In this document: positions 26,466 through 35,484 of the stretch, one piece after another
Layout of the letters: each line of letters starts with the position of its first letter
Position numbering within the stretch: position 1 is the first letter of the stretch
Origin: Oscillospiraceae bacterium
Lineage (GTDB): Bacteria; Bacillota; Clostridia; Oscillospirales; Acutalibacteraceae
Length of the DNA stretch: 64,000 nt
Reading direction: 5' to 3'
Assembly (NCBI GenBank): GCA_003514385.1
Contig: DOQR01000005.1
Location: 1-64,000, forward strand
Position numbers and translations under genes: made by a program
The notes under the pieces: model-generated
What the model was told of the DNA's origin: nothing
Seen by the model: the letters and a program-made list of their open reading frames with translations, nothing else
The model's database searches: none

Positions 26466-27227
26466 GTGAAAAACTATTTCAGCCGGCTTATGTCGAGCGC
26501 GAAGAAGTCGGAGTTCGTCGTATGGTGGATATTCCGTCTGATTATGATAGGCGCGATGGTGAGCCTTCTGTTTACCAACCCGCCCTCGGATCTGCCGAAG
26601 ACGCAGATGGCGCTTCAGCTGTTTGCAAATCTCGTCGGAATGTTCGCTTGGGAGATAATCCAGGCTCTGCCCGAAAAGAACTGCCTGCGCCAGCTCCCGG
26701 CTTATTGCCAGACCGTTGCGTCTGTCGGACTGCTGCTCGCATCCTTCGGCGGCGCGTTCCTGAACTTCTATTATTCCATCTTTATGTGGGATAAGATACT
26801 CCACCTGCTCGGCGGAGCTGAGGCGGTGTTCATGGGCTATGAGCTCGCGACCGCCATGCAGAAGCGCGACAAGAAGCAGTGCGATCTGCCGATAGTTCTG
26901 CTCTGCGCCCTCGGCTTCTCGTTCTTTATCTCCACCTGCTGGGAGCTCTTCGAGTTCAGCTTCGATCAGATAGCGGGCGGCGATTCCCAGCATTGGTCGT
27001 ATGAGCTTGCAAAGGCTGCGAACAATACGAGAACTTTCTTTAAGCCCAGAGATCCCGCGCGTTTCGCTCTCATGGACACCATGACCGACATAGTTTTCAA
27101 TACCCTCGGCGCAGTGCCGTTTTATATCATACTTAAAATAGCTCCTTATCATCATAAGGGCAAGAACAATGTCAATGAGATGTTTGCCCCCAAAGGCGCA
27201 GAAAAGGAATTTGCACAGGTAAAATGA
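26466..27227 (+). CDS. DUF2238-like (YjdF-type) membrane protein
   Basis: 253 residues and six or so membrane segments. The motifs DKILHLLGG, WELFEFSFD and MDTMTDIVFNTLGA match the conserved acidic and histidine residues of DUF2238/YjdF-like membrane proteins, whose function is unknown. Conserved charged residues inside membrane segments hint at ion handling or catalysis. The start is GTG behind AGAGGA. Its stop overlaps the start of the rRNA methyltransferase gene by four bases, so both are made together. Confidence 0.7.
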   Translation: MKNYFSRLMSSAKKSEFVVWWIFRLIMIGAMVSLLFTNPPSDLPKTQMALQLFANLVGMFAWEIIQALPEKNCLRQLPAYCQTVASVGLLLASFGGAFLNFYYSIFMWDKILHLLGGAEAVFMGYELATAMQKRDKKQCDLPIVLLCALGFSFFISTCWELFEFSFDQIAGGDSQHWSYELAKAANNTRTFFKPRDPARFALMDTMTDIVFNTLGAVPFYIILKIAPYHHKGKNNVNEMFAPKGAEKEFAQVK

Positions 27228-28039
27228 GTTTTCGCTGTCCCGTATGCTCGCAGGAGCTGAAAAAAGAAGAAAAGATATGGGTGTGTCCGCAAGGGCACAC
27301 CTTTGATATCGCCGCAAAAGGCTATGTGAATCTGCTGATGAGCAACTCGTCTGGCGCAAAGCGCCACGGCGACGACCGCCTGATGATAAACGCGCGGCGC
27401 GATTTCCTTTCAAAGGGCTTCTATGAGCCTCTGCGCGAGGCTGTTTATGATGCTCTTTCGGCGGAATTCCCGCGCGGTGGCACTCTGCTCGACGCGGGCT
27501 GCGGTGAGTGCTGGTACACTTCGTATTTTAAAAGCAGGCTCGATGAATCGGGACTTGAGCCGCAAGTGCTCGGCGTGGATATCTCAAAATACGCGCTCGA
27601 AAAGGCGCCGAAAAACTGCGGAGTTGAACGCGCCGTGGCGAGCATATATAAGCTGCCCGTGGGCGACGGCGAATGCGATGCGCTCGTGAATATCTTCGCG
27701 CCCGCCTGCCCGCAGGAGTTTTCGCGCGTGCTCAAAAAAGACGGTGTATTCGTCAAAGCAATACCGCTTGAAAAGCATTTGTGGGAGCTCAAAAGCGCCG
27801 TGTATGACGCGCCGTATGAGAACGAAGTCCAGTCGAATGATATCGAGGGCTTCCGACTTGTCGGTGAAAAGAAGATATGCTATACTTTTGCGCTCGAAAG
27901 CGGGAAGGATATAACCGACCTTTTCAATATGACTCCCTATTGCTACAAAACTTCGCAGCAGGACAGGGAGAAGCTCGAAAAATTGAGCTCACTCACCGTC
28001 AGCGCGCAGTTCAGCGTGCTCACTTATAAAAAGATATAA
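27224..28039 (+). CDS. rlmA: 23S rRNA guanine-N1 methyltransferase, RlmA family
   Basis: 271 residues. The N-terminal zinc finger is C5-x-x-C8 ... C21-x-x-x-H25 (CPVC, CPQGHTFD). The SAM domain has LLDAGCGECWYT, then VNIFAPACPQEF. RlmA I/II methylate N1 of a guanine in helix 35 of 23S rRNA; the RlmA II type in Gram-positives influences tylosin sensitivity. Which of the two guanines is used cannot be read here. It is translationally coupled to the DUF2238-like gene, and a terminator follows. Confidence 0.85.
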   Translation: MSFRCPVCSQELKKEEKIWVCPQGHTFDIAAKGYVNLLMSNSSGAKRHGDDRLMINARRDFLSKGFYEPLREAVYDALSAEFPRGGTLLDAGCGECWYTSYFKSRLDESGLEPQVLGVDISKYALEKAPKNCGVERAVASIYKLPVGDGECDALVNIFAPACPQEFSRVLKKDGVFVKAIPLEKHLWELKSAVYDAPYENEVQSNDIEGFRLVGEKKICYTFALESGKDITDLFNMTPYCYKTSQQDREKLEKLSSLTVSAQFSVLTYKKI

Positions 28040-28060
28040 CGCTGTGCAGCATGTGATTTC

Positions 28061-28102
28061 AAATCCCTCGGTTTTAATTCTTGAAACCGGGGGATTTTTC
28101 TG
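28061..28102 (+). terminator. Rho-independent terminator
   Basis: AAATCCCTCGGTTT pairs with AAACCGGGGGATTT (28061-28097), followed by TTTTC. Confidence 0.75.
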
Positions 28103-28121
28103 CTCTTTTTGGCGTTTGTTA

Positions 28122-28150
28122 TTGTAAAAATTGCGTTTTCGTCGTATACT
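28122..28150 (+). promoter_or_regulatory. Sigma-A promoter of the KDG kinase-aldolase unit
   Basis: TTGTAA (28122-28127), 17 bp, TATACT (28145-28150), 66 bases before the start codon. Confidence 0.6.
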
Positions 28151-28216
28151 AACTATGTATGAAAGCCACGCGGGAATACCGCATCAATATATCCGGCAGG
28201 AAAGGAAGTATAATTT

Positions 28217-29314
28217 ATGCAGCTTGAACTCAAAAGACCCGAGGATTGCATGTTTGATGAAATATCTCTCGGCGAGATAATGCTCCGCCTCGATCCGGGC
28301 GCGGGCAGAATAAAGAATTCGCGATCTTTCACCGCTTGGGAAGGCGGCGGAGAATACAATGTCGCGCGCGGACTGCGCCGCTGCTTCGGACTTCGCACCG
28401 CAGTCATAACCGCCCTCGCGGATAACGAGGTCGGCAGGCTCATAGAGGACTTCATTCTCCAGGGCGGAGTCGACACCTCGTTTATAAAATGGATGAGCTA
28501 CGACGGCATCGGCAGAAATGTCCGAAACGGACTCAACTTCACCGAGCGCGGCTACGGAATCCGCGGAGCCGTCGGCGTGTCCGACAGAGGCAACACTGCG
28601 GCATCTCAGCTCAGAGCCGAGGATGTCGATTGGGACTATATCTTCGGCAAGCTCGGCGTTCGTTGGCTGCACACGGGCGGAATTTTTGCCGCTCTGTCCG
28701 AGACGAGCGCGGAGACCGTTATCGCCGCAGTCAAAAAGGCGAAGGAATACGGCACCGTCGTCTCCTATGACCTCAACTACCGTCCGTCGCTCTGGAAGGG
28801 TATCGGCGGTCAGGAGAAGGCGCAGCAGGTCAACCGCGAAATAGCCAAATATATCGATGTCATGATAGGCAACGAGGAGGATTTCACCGCCTGCCTCGGT
28901 CTTGAGGTCGAGGGCAACGACGCGGGACTCAAGAAGCTCAATGTTGACGGCTACTGCAAGATGATCGAAAACGCCGTTAAAATATATCCGAATTTCAAGG
29001 TTGTTGCAACAACGCTCAGAACCGTCAAGACCGCAACGGTCAACGACTGGAGCGCTATCTGCTGGGCGGACGGCAAGCTCTATGAGGGCATGAAGCTCGA
29101 CTCGCTCGAGATATTCGACCGCGTCGGCGGCGGCGATTCGTTTGCATCAGGTCTCATCTACGGTCTGATGACCGAGGGCGATCCTCGGTATGCAGTCAAC
29201 TGCGGCATAGCGCACGGTGCGTTGGCGATGACCACCCCGGGCGATACGTCAATGGCAAGCAAGCGCGAGGTCGAAGCCGTTATGAACGGCGCAGGCGCAA
29301 GAGTTCAGAGATAA
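28217..29314 (+). CDS. kdgK: PfkB-family sugar kinase, probably 2-keto-3-deoxygluconate kinase
   Basis: 365 residues, longer than the usual 300-320 because of extra loops. It has the ribokinase-fold glycine motif WEGGGEYNVARGL, SYDLNYRPSLW, and the C-terminal anion hole and base motif FDRVGGGDSFASG, with the catalytic aspartate in GGDS. The KDPG aldolase gene 15 bases downstream makes 2-dehydro-3-deoxygluconate the most likely substrate, giving KDPG from hexuronate or gluconate breakdown. No uronate isomerase or dehydratase gene is nearby. AAAGGAAG precedes the ATG. Confidence 0.82.
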   Translation: MQLELKRPEDCMFDEISLGEIMLRLDPGAGRIKNSRSFTAWEGGGEYNVARGLRRCFGLRTAVITALADNEVGRLIEDFILQGGVDTSFIKWMSYDGIGRNVRNGLNFTERGYGIRGAVGVSDRGNTAASQLRAEDVDWDYIFGKLGVRWLHTGGIFAALSETSAETVIAAVKKAKEYGTVVSYDLNYRPSLWKGIGGQEKAQQVNREIAKYIDVMIGNEEDFTACLGLEVEGNDAGLKKLNVDGYCKMIENAVKIYPNFKVVATTLRTVKTATVNDWSAICWADGKLYEGMKLDSLEIFDRVGGGDSFASGLIYGLMTEGDPRYAVNCGIAHGALAMTTPGDTSMASKREVEAVMNGAGARVQR

Positions 29315-29329
29315 GAGAGGAAGATAAAA

Positions 29330-29977
29330 ATGGACAAAGAACAAATACTGACTAAAATACAGGACTGCGGCATCGTTGCGGTCGTAAGAGCGGAGAGTGC
29401 CGATCAGGCGAGCAGAATCGCCGACGCGTGCATCGAGGGCGGCGTCGCGGCTATCGAGCTTACTTTCACCGTTCCCCATGCCGATAAGGTTATCGAGGAG
29501 CTTGCAAAGCGCTACACGCCCGAGCAGATGATTCTCGGCGCAGGCACGGTCATGGATGCGCCGACCGCGAGAATAGCCATGCTCTCCGGCGCAAACTTCG
29601 TTGTCAGCCCCTATTTTGACCCCGAGACCGTGAAGATGTGCAACCGCTACAGAGTTGCCGTCATGCCCGGCATAATGACCGTCAAAGAGGCTGTCGCCGC
29701 CATGGAGGCGGGCGCGGATATACTCAAAGTATTCCCCGGCGATGTTTACGGCCCGAAGATAATCAAGGCTATAAGAGGACCGATACCCTACGCGAAGATG
29801 ATGCCGACCGGCGGAGTCGATGTCGATAATGCCGCCGATTGGATTAAGGCGGGCGCAGTCGCAGTCGGCGCGGGCAGCTCGCTGACCGCAGGCGCAAAGA
29901 CCGGCGACTATCAGCGCATCACCGACACCGCACGCAAGTTTGTCGAAAACATAAAGGCGGCGCGCGAGGGCAGATAA
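29330..29977 (+). CDS. eda: KDPG/KHG aldolase
   Basis: 215 residues, class I aldolase of the KDPG/KHG family. IELTFTVPHA carries the catalytic glutamate, LGAGTVMD binds phosphate, and ADILKVFPGDVYGP holds the Schiff-base lysine. It splits 2-keto-3-deoxy-6-phosphogluconate into pyruvate and glyceraldehyde 3-phosphate, and may also act on 4-hydroxy-2-oxoglutarate. With the kinase upstream it completes the lower part of the hexuronate or Entner-Doudoroff route. Good ribosome-binding site GAGGAAG. Confidence 0.93.
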   Translation: MDKEQILTKIQDCGIVAVVRAESADQASRIADACIEGGVAAIELTFTVPHADKVIEELAKRYTPEQMILGAGTVMDAPTARIAMLSGANFVVSPYFDPETVKMCNRYRVAVMPGIMTVKEAVAAMEAGADILKVFPGDVYGPKIIKAIRGPIPYAKMMPTGGVDVDNAADWIKAGAVAVGAGSSLTAGAKTGDYQRITDTARKFVENIKAAREGR

Positions 29978-30010
29978 CCCCGAAAAGAAAACAAAAGTAA
30001 AGGAACTTCT

Positions 30011-31282
30011 ATGTTTGTAGATATTGCAAAAATCAAAATCAAAGCCGGAAACGGCGGCGACGGCGCGGTGACTTTCCACCGCGAGAAATATGTCGCGTCC
30101 GGCGGTCCCGACGGCGGCGACGGCGGCAAGGGCGGAGATATCATATTCGAAGTTGACGATAACCTCGCGACCCTTGCGGACTTCCGCTACAAGAGAAAAT
30201 ACACCGCTCCTGACGGAAAGCGCGGCGACGGCGGACGCAGGCGCGGCAAAAACGGCGAGAATCTTGTCATAAAGATTCCGCGCGGAACGATAATCCGCGA
30301 GGCGGAGTCGAACGCCGTTATGGCGGATATGTCCGAAAAGACCTCGTTCGTTGCCGCAAAGGGCGGCCGCGGCGGCTGGGGCAACACCCATTTTAAAACC
30401 CCGACCCGCCAGACGCCGCGCTTTGCAAAGAGCGGCACTCCCGGTGAGGAGTGGGAGGTCATTCTCGAGTTGAAGCTTCTCGCCGATGTCGGTTTGCTCG
30501 GCTTTCCGAACGTCGGAAAGTCCACGTTCATTTCCGTAGTTAGCGAGGCAAAGCCAATAATCGCGGACTATCATTTCACAACCATAACTCCCGTCCTCGG
30601 CGTTGTCACCATGGGCGAGGGCGAGTCGTTTGTCGTCGCGGATATCCCCGGACTCATTGAGGGCGCGAGCGACGGCGTCGGTCTCGGTCACGAGTTTTTG
30701 CGCCATGTCGAGCGCTGCCGTATGCTCCTGCACATAATCGACGCGGCGGGCAGCGAGGGCAGAGACCCGATAGAGGATTTTGAGAAGATAAACGCAGAGC
30801 TCGAAAAGTTCGACCCCGAGCTTTCAAAGCTTCCGCAGATCGTTGCGGCGAATAAAATAGACATGGCAGACGACGCTCAGATTGAGCACCTGCGCGAGTA
30901 TTTCACCTCCCGCGGCTATGAGTTCTATACCATGTGCGCGCCGATTCAGGAGGGCACCGCCGAAGTCATAAACGCAGTCGCCAAACGGCTCAAGACTTTG
31001 CCGCCGATAAAACGCTATGAGGCGCAGGAGATACCCGTCGAGATGTTCGAGCGGCAGAAAGATACGGGCTTCACCGTGCGCGAGGAGGACGGCGTATTTA
31101 TCGTCGAGGCTCCGTGGCTGCTCAAGATACTTCAGCGTACCGATATGGACGACTATGAGTCGCTCCAGTATTTCCAGCGCGTGCTGCATTCGAGCGGCAT
31201 ACTTGACAAGCTCGAAAGCATGGGTATCCAGCAGGGCGACACCGTTGAAATTTACGATCTCGAGTTCGACTATATGCCGTAA
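30011..31282 (+). CDS. obgE: Ribosome-assembly GTPase ObgE
   Basis: 423 residues in three domains. The glycine-rich Obg fold starts at MFVDIAKIKIKAGNGGDG; the G domain has GFPNVGKST and VADIPGLIEGAS; the C-terminal OCT domain (about 340-423) is typical of Gram-positive Obg. The protein acts in 50S subunit maturation and, in Bacillus, in the stress response and the start of sporulation. It is followed 14 bases later by mrnC and then a yitT-like gene, so ribosome assembly genes are clustered. Confidence 0.96.
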   Translation: MFVDIAKIKIKAGNGGDGAVTFHREKYVASGGPDGGDGGKGGDIIFEVDDNLATLADFRYKRKYTAPDGKRGDGGRRRGKNGENLVIKIPRGTIIREAESNAVMADMSEKTSFVAAKGGRGGWGNTHFKTPTRQTPRFAKSGTPGEEWEVILELKLLADVGLLGFPNVGKSTFISVVSEAKPIIADYHFTTITPVLGVVTMGEGESFVVADIPGLIEGASDGVGLGHEFLRHVERCRMLLHIIDAAGSEGRDPIEDFEKINAELEKFDPELSKLPQIVAANKIDMADDAQIEHLREYFTSRGYEFYTMCAPIQEGTAEVINAVAKRLKTLPPIKRYEAQEIPVEMFERQKDTGFTVREEDGVFIVEAPWLLKILQRTDMDDYESLQYFQRVLHSSGILDKLESMGIQQGDTVEIYDLEFDYMP

Positions 31283-31296
31283 CGGAGGCTTCTCAT

Positions 31297-31716
31297 TTGA
31301 TAGGAATAAGCGAAGAACTGAAAAATACTGATCCAGATTTGCTCAGTCCGCTGACTCTCGCTTTTATAGGCGATACGGTGTTTGATCTGCTCGTCAGGGG
31401 CAATCTTGTCATGCAGGCGAACCGCCCCGTCGGCAAGCTGCATCCGCTCGCGGCAAAGCGAGTCTGTGCCGCCGCTCAGGCAAGGGCTGCGCAGGTCATA
31501 GCGCCTGTTTTGACCGAGCACGAAGCCGACATCTATCGGCGCGGCAGAAACGCACATACCGGCAGAGTGCCAAAGAGTGCAAGCTCCGCCGAATATCACA
31601 GCGCAACTGGTCTCGAAGCGCTGTTCGGCTGGCTCTATCTCAACGGGCAGGATAAGAGGATTGAAGAACTGTTTGAACATATTTCCAATGCCGAAAAGGC
31701 TGACGAGGTGAAGTGA
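31297..31716 (+). CDS. mrnC: Mini-ribonuclease III
   Basis: 139 residues, an RNase III catalytic domain without a dsRNA-binding domain. LTLAFIGDTVFDLLVR matches the signature with catalytic acid D26, and TGLEALFGWLYL carries the second acidic site. It trims the 23S rRNA precursor ends in Firmicutes. The start is TTG eight bases behind GGAGG; there is no ATG upstream in frame. Its stop overlaps the start of the next gene (TGATG). Confidence 0.92.
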   Translation: MIGISEELKNTDPDLLSPLTLAFIGDTVFDLLVRGNLVMQANRPVGKLHPLAAKRVCAAAQARAAQVIAPVLTEHEADIYRRGRNAHTGRVPKSASSAEYHSATGLEALFGWLYLNGQDKRIEELFEHISNAEKADEVK

Positions 31717-32672
31717 TGAACAGGAAAAGCAGAAAGAAAGAGGCACTGACCCCATACGAGCGGCGCAAAAGGCGGCTCGAAAAAAGGTTTTCCACCGCGC
31801 CGAAAACAACGGGACAGAAAGTAGCCGGGGCGGTAATAGACAATATCTGCTGGATAGTCGGCTGTTCGCTCTATTCGATAGGCGTTGTGGCGTTTGCATT
31901 GCCCAACAGCATCGCGCAGAGCGGCACGACGGGTCTTGCGATAATAGTCAACCATCTTTTCGAATTCATTCCGCTCGGCACGGCGAACTTTCTGCTCAAT
32001 GTTCCGCTGATGATCTTAGCCTTTATTTTCATCGGCTGGCGCTTCGTTGCAAAGACGATGTGGGTGACGGTGATTCTCTCCGCCACGCTCGATCTTTTCA
32101 GTAAATTTTTGCCGACCTATACGGGCGACAAGATTTTGGCGGCAATATTCTGCGGCGTCTGCACGGGCGCGGGGCTTGCAATAGTTTTCATGCGCGGCGC
32201 GACTACTGGCGGCACCGATATCGTCGGCCGTCTCGTCCACAAGGCGTTCCCGCACATTCAGATAGGCAAGGTCATTATGGCTGCCGATGCGATAATAGTT
32301 ATTCTCGGCGCGGTCGTTTTCCGCTCCATCGAGTCCGCTATGTACGCGGTTATAGTTATTTTCGTCAACTCCCGTCTGCTCGATTATATTCTCTACGGCA
32401 CCGGCAGCGGCAAGCTGCTGCTCGCCGTGACGGAGCACGCGCAGGAGATATCCGATGCGATAACTTCAAAGATGGGCAGGGGAGTCAGCATCCTGCCGGT
32501 CAAGGGCGGCTATACTGGCAAGGAGAAGAACATGGTCGTCTGCGCCGTGAAGAAAAACGAGGTGCCCCAGCTGACGAAGATAATCAGGCAGATAGATACC
32601 GATACGTTTATAATCATCACCGAGGCGGGCGAAATCCTCGGCGAGGGCTTCATTGCGCCCGGAGTCAACTGA
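31716..32672 (+). CDS. YitT family membrane protein (DUF161 + DUF2179)
   Basis: About 318 residues. A basic N-terminus of about 40 residues precedes five or six membrane segments (SIGVVAFALPNSIAQSG, GATTGGTDIVGRLVHK) of the YitT/DUF161 domain. A C-terminal cytosolic DUF2179 domain has GRGVSILPVKGGYTGKEKN and VVCAVKKNEVPQL. The family's role is unknown; a transport function is suspected. GAGGTGA overlaps the end of mrnC and drives coupled translation. A strong terminator follows. Confidence 0.88.
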   Translation: MNRKSRKKEALTPYERRKRRLEKRFSTAPKTTGQKVAGAVIDNICWIVGCSLYSIGVVAFALPNSIAQSGTTGLAIIVNHLFEFIPLGTANFLLNVPLMILAFIFIGWRFVAKTMWVTVILSATLDLFSKFLPTYTGDKILAAIFCGVCTGAGLAIVFMRGATTGGTDIVGRLVHKAFPHIQIGKVIMAADAIIVILGAVVFRSIESAMYAVIVIFVNSRLLDYILYGTGSGKLLLAVTEHAQEISDAITSKMGRGVSILPVKGGYTGKEKNMVVCAVKKNEVPQLTKIIRQIDTDTFIIITEAGEILGEGFIAPGVN

Positions 32673-32680
32673 ATAACAGA

Positions 32681-32718
32681 GCGCGGAGGCTTTTTGTGAA
32701 CCTCCGCGCTTTTTTAAA
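32681..32718 (+). terminator. Rho-independent terminator
   Basis: GCGCGGAGG (32681-32689) pairs with CCTCCGCGC (32701-32709), followed by six T. It separates obgE-mrnC-yitT from the sigma-factor operon. Confidence 0.9.
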
Positions 32719-32745
32719 ATTTTTTCCAAAACAGGTGAGAAAATC

Positions 32746-32759
32746 CGCAGACTTCTGCG
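32746..32759. promoter_or_regulatory. Palindrome upstream of the ECF sigma gene
   Basis: CGCAGA-CT-TCTGCG is a perfect 6-2-6 palindrome, five bases before a TATAAG stretch (32764-32769) that could be a -10 box. It may be an operator or part of the leader. Confidence 0.35.
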
Positions 32760-32805
32760 ACAGTATAAGTGAAAGGCGGGACGCCGCCCTGAAAGGATTG
32801 ATCCG

Positions 32806-33345
32806 ATGGACAACGGTGAGAGTAGCTACCGCCGTTTTATCGAAGGCGATCAAAGTGCGTTTGATGAACTCATGGACGCCTATCGAGACAGACTGATATT
32901 TTTCATCAAAGGTTATGTCCGCTCCGCCGAAGAGGCGCAGGATATAGCTATGGATACCTTTGTCGAAATTCTCGTGCACCCAGGGCGTTTTCGCTTCAAA
33001 AGCTCGTTCAAAACCTACATATATTCCGTCGCGCGGCACAAGGCGATAGATTTTCTCCGCAAAAAGCGCACCGTGTATGACGAGGGAGAAGAGATTTGGG
33101 ACGAGAGCGCGATAGACTCTTTTTACAGGGGCGAGGACGCGAAAACCGTGCGCGAGTGCATGGACAGACTCAACAACGATTACAGAACTGTGCTGTATCT
33201 TGTCTATTTTGAGGAAGTGGACGGCGACGGTGCGGCAAAAATTATGGGCAAAAGCAAAAAGCAGCTTGCCAATCTCCTCTACAGAGCGAAGCGGGCGCTT
33301 AAAACCGAGCTTGAAAAGGAGGGCTTTTGCTATGAAGACCGATAA
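32806..33345 (+). CDS. ECF-type RNA polymerase sigma factor
   Basis: 179 residues. Region 2 spans about residues 20-90 (YRDRLIFFIKGYV, EEAQDIAMDTFVEIL, KTYIYSVARHKAIDFLRKK). Region 4 is about 120-170 (LNNDYRTVLYLVYFEEVDGD, KQLANLLYRAKRALK). Regions 1 and 3 are absent, as in extracytoplasmic-function sigma factors. Its gene overlaps that of a single-pass membrane protein by 14 bases, the usual arrangement of a sigma factor with its anti-sigma factor. Two serpin genes follow without a gap, so it probably controls their production in response to an outside signal. Confidence 0.9.
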   Translation: MDNGESSYRRFIEGDQSAFDELMDAYRDRLIFFIKGYVRSAEEAQDIAMDTFVEILVHPGRFRFKSSFKTYIYSVARHKAIDFLRKKRTVYDEGEEIWDESAIDSFYRGEDAKTVRECMDRLNNDYRTVLYLVYFEEVDGDGAAKIMGKSKKQLANLLYRAKRALKTELEKEGFCYEDR

Positions 33346-34105
33346 GGAATTCAAAAATGAAGTTTATGCGCGCGCTTCAAAGGAACGCGCAAGAATAAAA
33401 AAACGCAACCGCGTGATAATGACCGCCGTGCCGTGCTTTGTTATTGCACTGACCGCCGCCACCGCAGCAGTTTATCATTCAACATCGTTCTCTATGAAAG
33501 ACGCCATGCCCGCCGAGCAGCCGATAAATGCCGAGAATTATGTTCAGACCGAGGGCATCCCCGAGGGATATAAGTCCGCGCCGCTGACGAGTGAGGATCA
33601 GGAATGTTATCAGCAGCCCGATATCGCGACAGATATTTCAAGCGGTTCTGTTAAATCCGGTTCGAGTGTTGTGCCGACCGAAAATCACGGGGCGGCCGTG
33701 ACAACGGTTGACGGCGACAAAAAAGGTGACTTCAACCGCCTCAGCTATGATTTCAGGGCTTTCCCCGACAAGAAAGAAGAAAAAAGCAACGGCACGCCAG
33801 ATGCAATAGTAATAAGCAACCAAGAAAAGCTCGCGGAATATCTCGCAGTGCAGGAGAAATACGGAACTCTGAGCGAAGAGCTGAAATCTGAGCTTTCGGG
33901 CAGGGACGATGAATATTTTAAAAACAACACCGTTGTGATAATAACCGCGGACTGCGAATATGATTTGGCGGACTGCGCTGCAAGTTCAAACGGTACGCTC
34001 ACCATTTCGCTCAAAAAGTCGGAGAGCGAACGGGAAACCGGATGCCATATGATTTTGACCGTGTATAACAAGCATTTTACAAACGTCGTCCTCAGGGACG
34101 CATGA
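33332..34105 (+). CDS. Putative membrane-anchored anti-sigma factor
   Basis: About 257 residues. A short basic cytosolic segment (1-28) is followed by one membrane helix (about 29-47, VIMTAVPCFVIALTAA) and an outside part of about 205 residues with a Ser/Val/Gly-rich linker and a beta-rich C-terminal domain (EYFKNNTVVIITADCEYD). It has no recognisable zinc anti-sigma motif, so the role rests on topology and position. The ATG at 33332 is preceded by GGAGGG; the longer open frame upstream is read from the sigma gene. The outer domain may sense proteases, which would fit the serpins downstream. Inference only. Confidence 0.6.
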   Translation: MKTDKEFKNEVYARASKERARIKKRNRVIMTAVPCFVIALTAATAAVYHSTSFSMKDAMPAEQPINAENYVQTEGIPEGYKSAPLTSEDQECYQQPDIATDISSGSVKSGSSVVPTENHGAAVTTVDGDKKGDFNRLSYDFRAFPDKKEEKSNGTPDAIVISNQEKLAEYLAVQEKYGTLSEELKSELSGRDDEYFKNNTVVIITADCEYDLADCAASSNGTLTISLKKSESERETGCHMILTVYNKHFTNVVLRDA

Positions 34106-34125
34106 ACAAAAAGGGGAGGAAAGAA

Positions 34126-35472
34126 ATGAAACTCAAAAGGTTAGCGGCTCTTCTGCTCTGTGCCGCCGTCATGCTGCCGCTCGCAGCGTGTGCAAAAAAG
34201 CCGGATTCCGGAACATCGCGGACATCGCAGACTACAGATGACACCACCGTCACGCCGACAAAGGACGGCGATACTTCTATCACCGCGACTGACAAGGGCA
34301 ATAAAGGCGCCGCCGCGCAGGATCTCATGCAGGGCATAACCAAGGGCAAGGGCGCATCAAAAAAGCCGGACAGCCGCTTTGCGAATGTCGCCGCATCGTT
34401 TGCGCTTGATCTTTTCAAGGATGAATACAAGTCCGGCAAGAACACCCTCGTTTCGCCTCTCTCCGTGCTCACCGCGCTCGCCATGACGCAAAACGGCGCA
34501 GAGGGCAAGACCCTCTCCGAGATGCAGAAGGTTCTCGGCGGGCTCGACCGCGATACTTTAAACGCATATATGAACGCATATCTCGCCGCAGTCGCGGGCA
34601 AGGACAGCGCACTCAAATGCGCCAATTCCATATGGGTCGATAGCAAGCTCGATGTCAAGAGGGCGTTTCTCCAGAAAAATGCGGATTTCTATTCCGCTCA
34701 GGCGTATAAAGCGGACTTTACGAGCACGAGAACCGTAAAAGAGATAAACTCGTGGGTCAGCAAGAACACGAACGGCATGATAAAGAAGCTGGTCGACGAG
34801 TTCGACCCCCTCACGGTCATGGTGCTCATGAACGCGCTCTGCCTCGAGGCGGAGTGGGATGACCCCTATACCGACAACTGTGTGCGCGAGGGCACGTTCA
34901 AAAATGCCAAGGGCAATCTCGTCAAGGCGGAATATATGTATTCGCAGGAGACGGAATATATCGAGACCGAGAATGCCACGGGCTTTGTCAAATATTATAA
35001 GGGCGGCAAGTTTGCCTTTGTCGCGCTTTTGCCGAACGAGGGAACGAGCATCGACAGCTATATCGCCTCGCTGACTGGCAGAGACTTCCTTAAAGCGTTA
35101 GGCTCAAGAAAGAGTGAAAAGGTCAACACGCAGATGCCGAAGTTCAAGTGCGAATACAGCAACTCGCTCGTTGACACTCTCAAGAAAATGGGTATGAGCA
35201 CGGCATTTGACGGGGACAGGGCAAACTTCTCGTCCATGGCTACCTTAAAGAACGAAAATATTTACATAAGCGATGTTATTCACAAGACCTTTATCGAGGT
35301 TGCCGAAAAGGGCACACGCGCAGGAGCGGCGACTGCCGTTATCGTAGGAAAGAGCGCAGCAATGCCTGTCGAACAGCCGAAGGAAGTAAGGCTCACAAGA
35401 CCGTTTGTCTATGCGATAATAGATACCCGGACCAATCTGCCGCTCTTTATCGGCGCGCAGACGGATATTTAA
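34126..35472 (+). CDS. Serpin family lipoprotein, first of a tandem pair
   Basis: 448 residues. Lipobox LAAC anchors it at C22, then a Thr/Asp/Lys-rich linker leads to a complete serpin fold from about residue 80 (KNTLVSPLSVLTALAMTQNG, NSWVSKNTNGMIKKL). The hinge EKGTRAGAAT is the kind found in inhibitory serpins, and the end reads RPFVYAIIDTRTNLPLFIGA. The reactive loop is longer than in alpha-1-antitrypsin, with candidate P1 residues in GKSAAMP, small ones that would suit elastase-like proteases. It should trap serine proteases at the cell surface. An ATG eight codons upstream is poorer than this one, which follows GGGGAGG. Confidence 0.9.
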   Translation: MKLKRLAALLLCAAVMLPLAACAKKPDSGTSRTSQTTDDTTVTPTKDGDTSITATDKGNKGAAAQDLMQGITKGKGASKKPDSRFANVAASFALDLFKDEYKSGKNTLVSPLSVLTALAMTQNGAEGKTLSEMQKVLGGLDRDTLNAYMNAYLAAVAGKDSALKCANSIWVDSKLDVKRAFLQKNADFYSAQAYKADFTSTRTVKEINSWVSKNTNGMIKKLVDEFDPLTVMVLMNALCLEAEWDDPYTDNCVREGTFKNAKGNLVKAEYMYSQETEYIETENATGFVKYYKGGKFAFVALLPNEGTSIDSYIASLTGRDFLKALGSRKSEKVNTQMPKFKCEYSNSLVDTLKKMGMSTAFDGDRANFSSMATLKNENIYISDVIHKTFIEVAEKGTRAGAATAVIVGKSAAMPVEQPKEVRLTRPFVYAIIDTRTNLPLFIGAQTDI

Positions 35473-35484
35473 GGAGGTGCGCCC

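Noticed and set aside
25770..27413. A 547-codon reverse-strand frame
   Set aside because: It runs antisense through parts of the carboxypeptidase and membrane-protein genes and matches no protein family. It is a result of codon bias.
29249..30733. A 494-codon reverse-strand frame
   Set aside because: Antisense to the KDPG aldolase and obgE, whose identities are certain.
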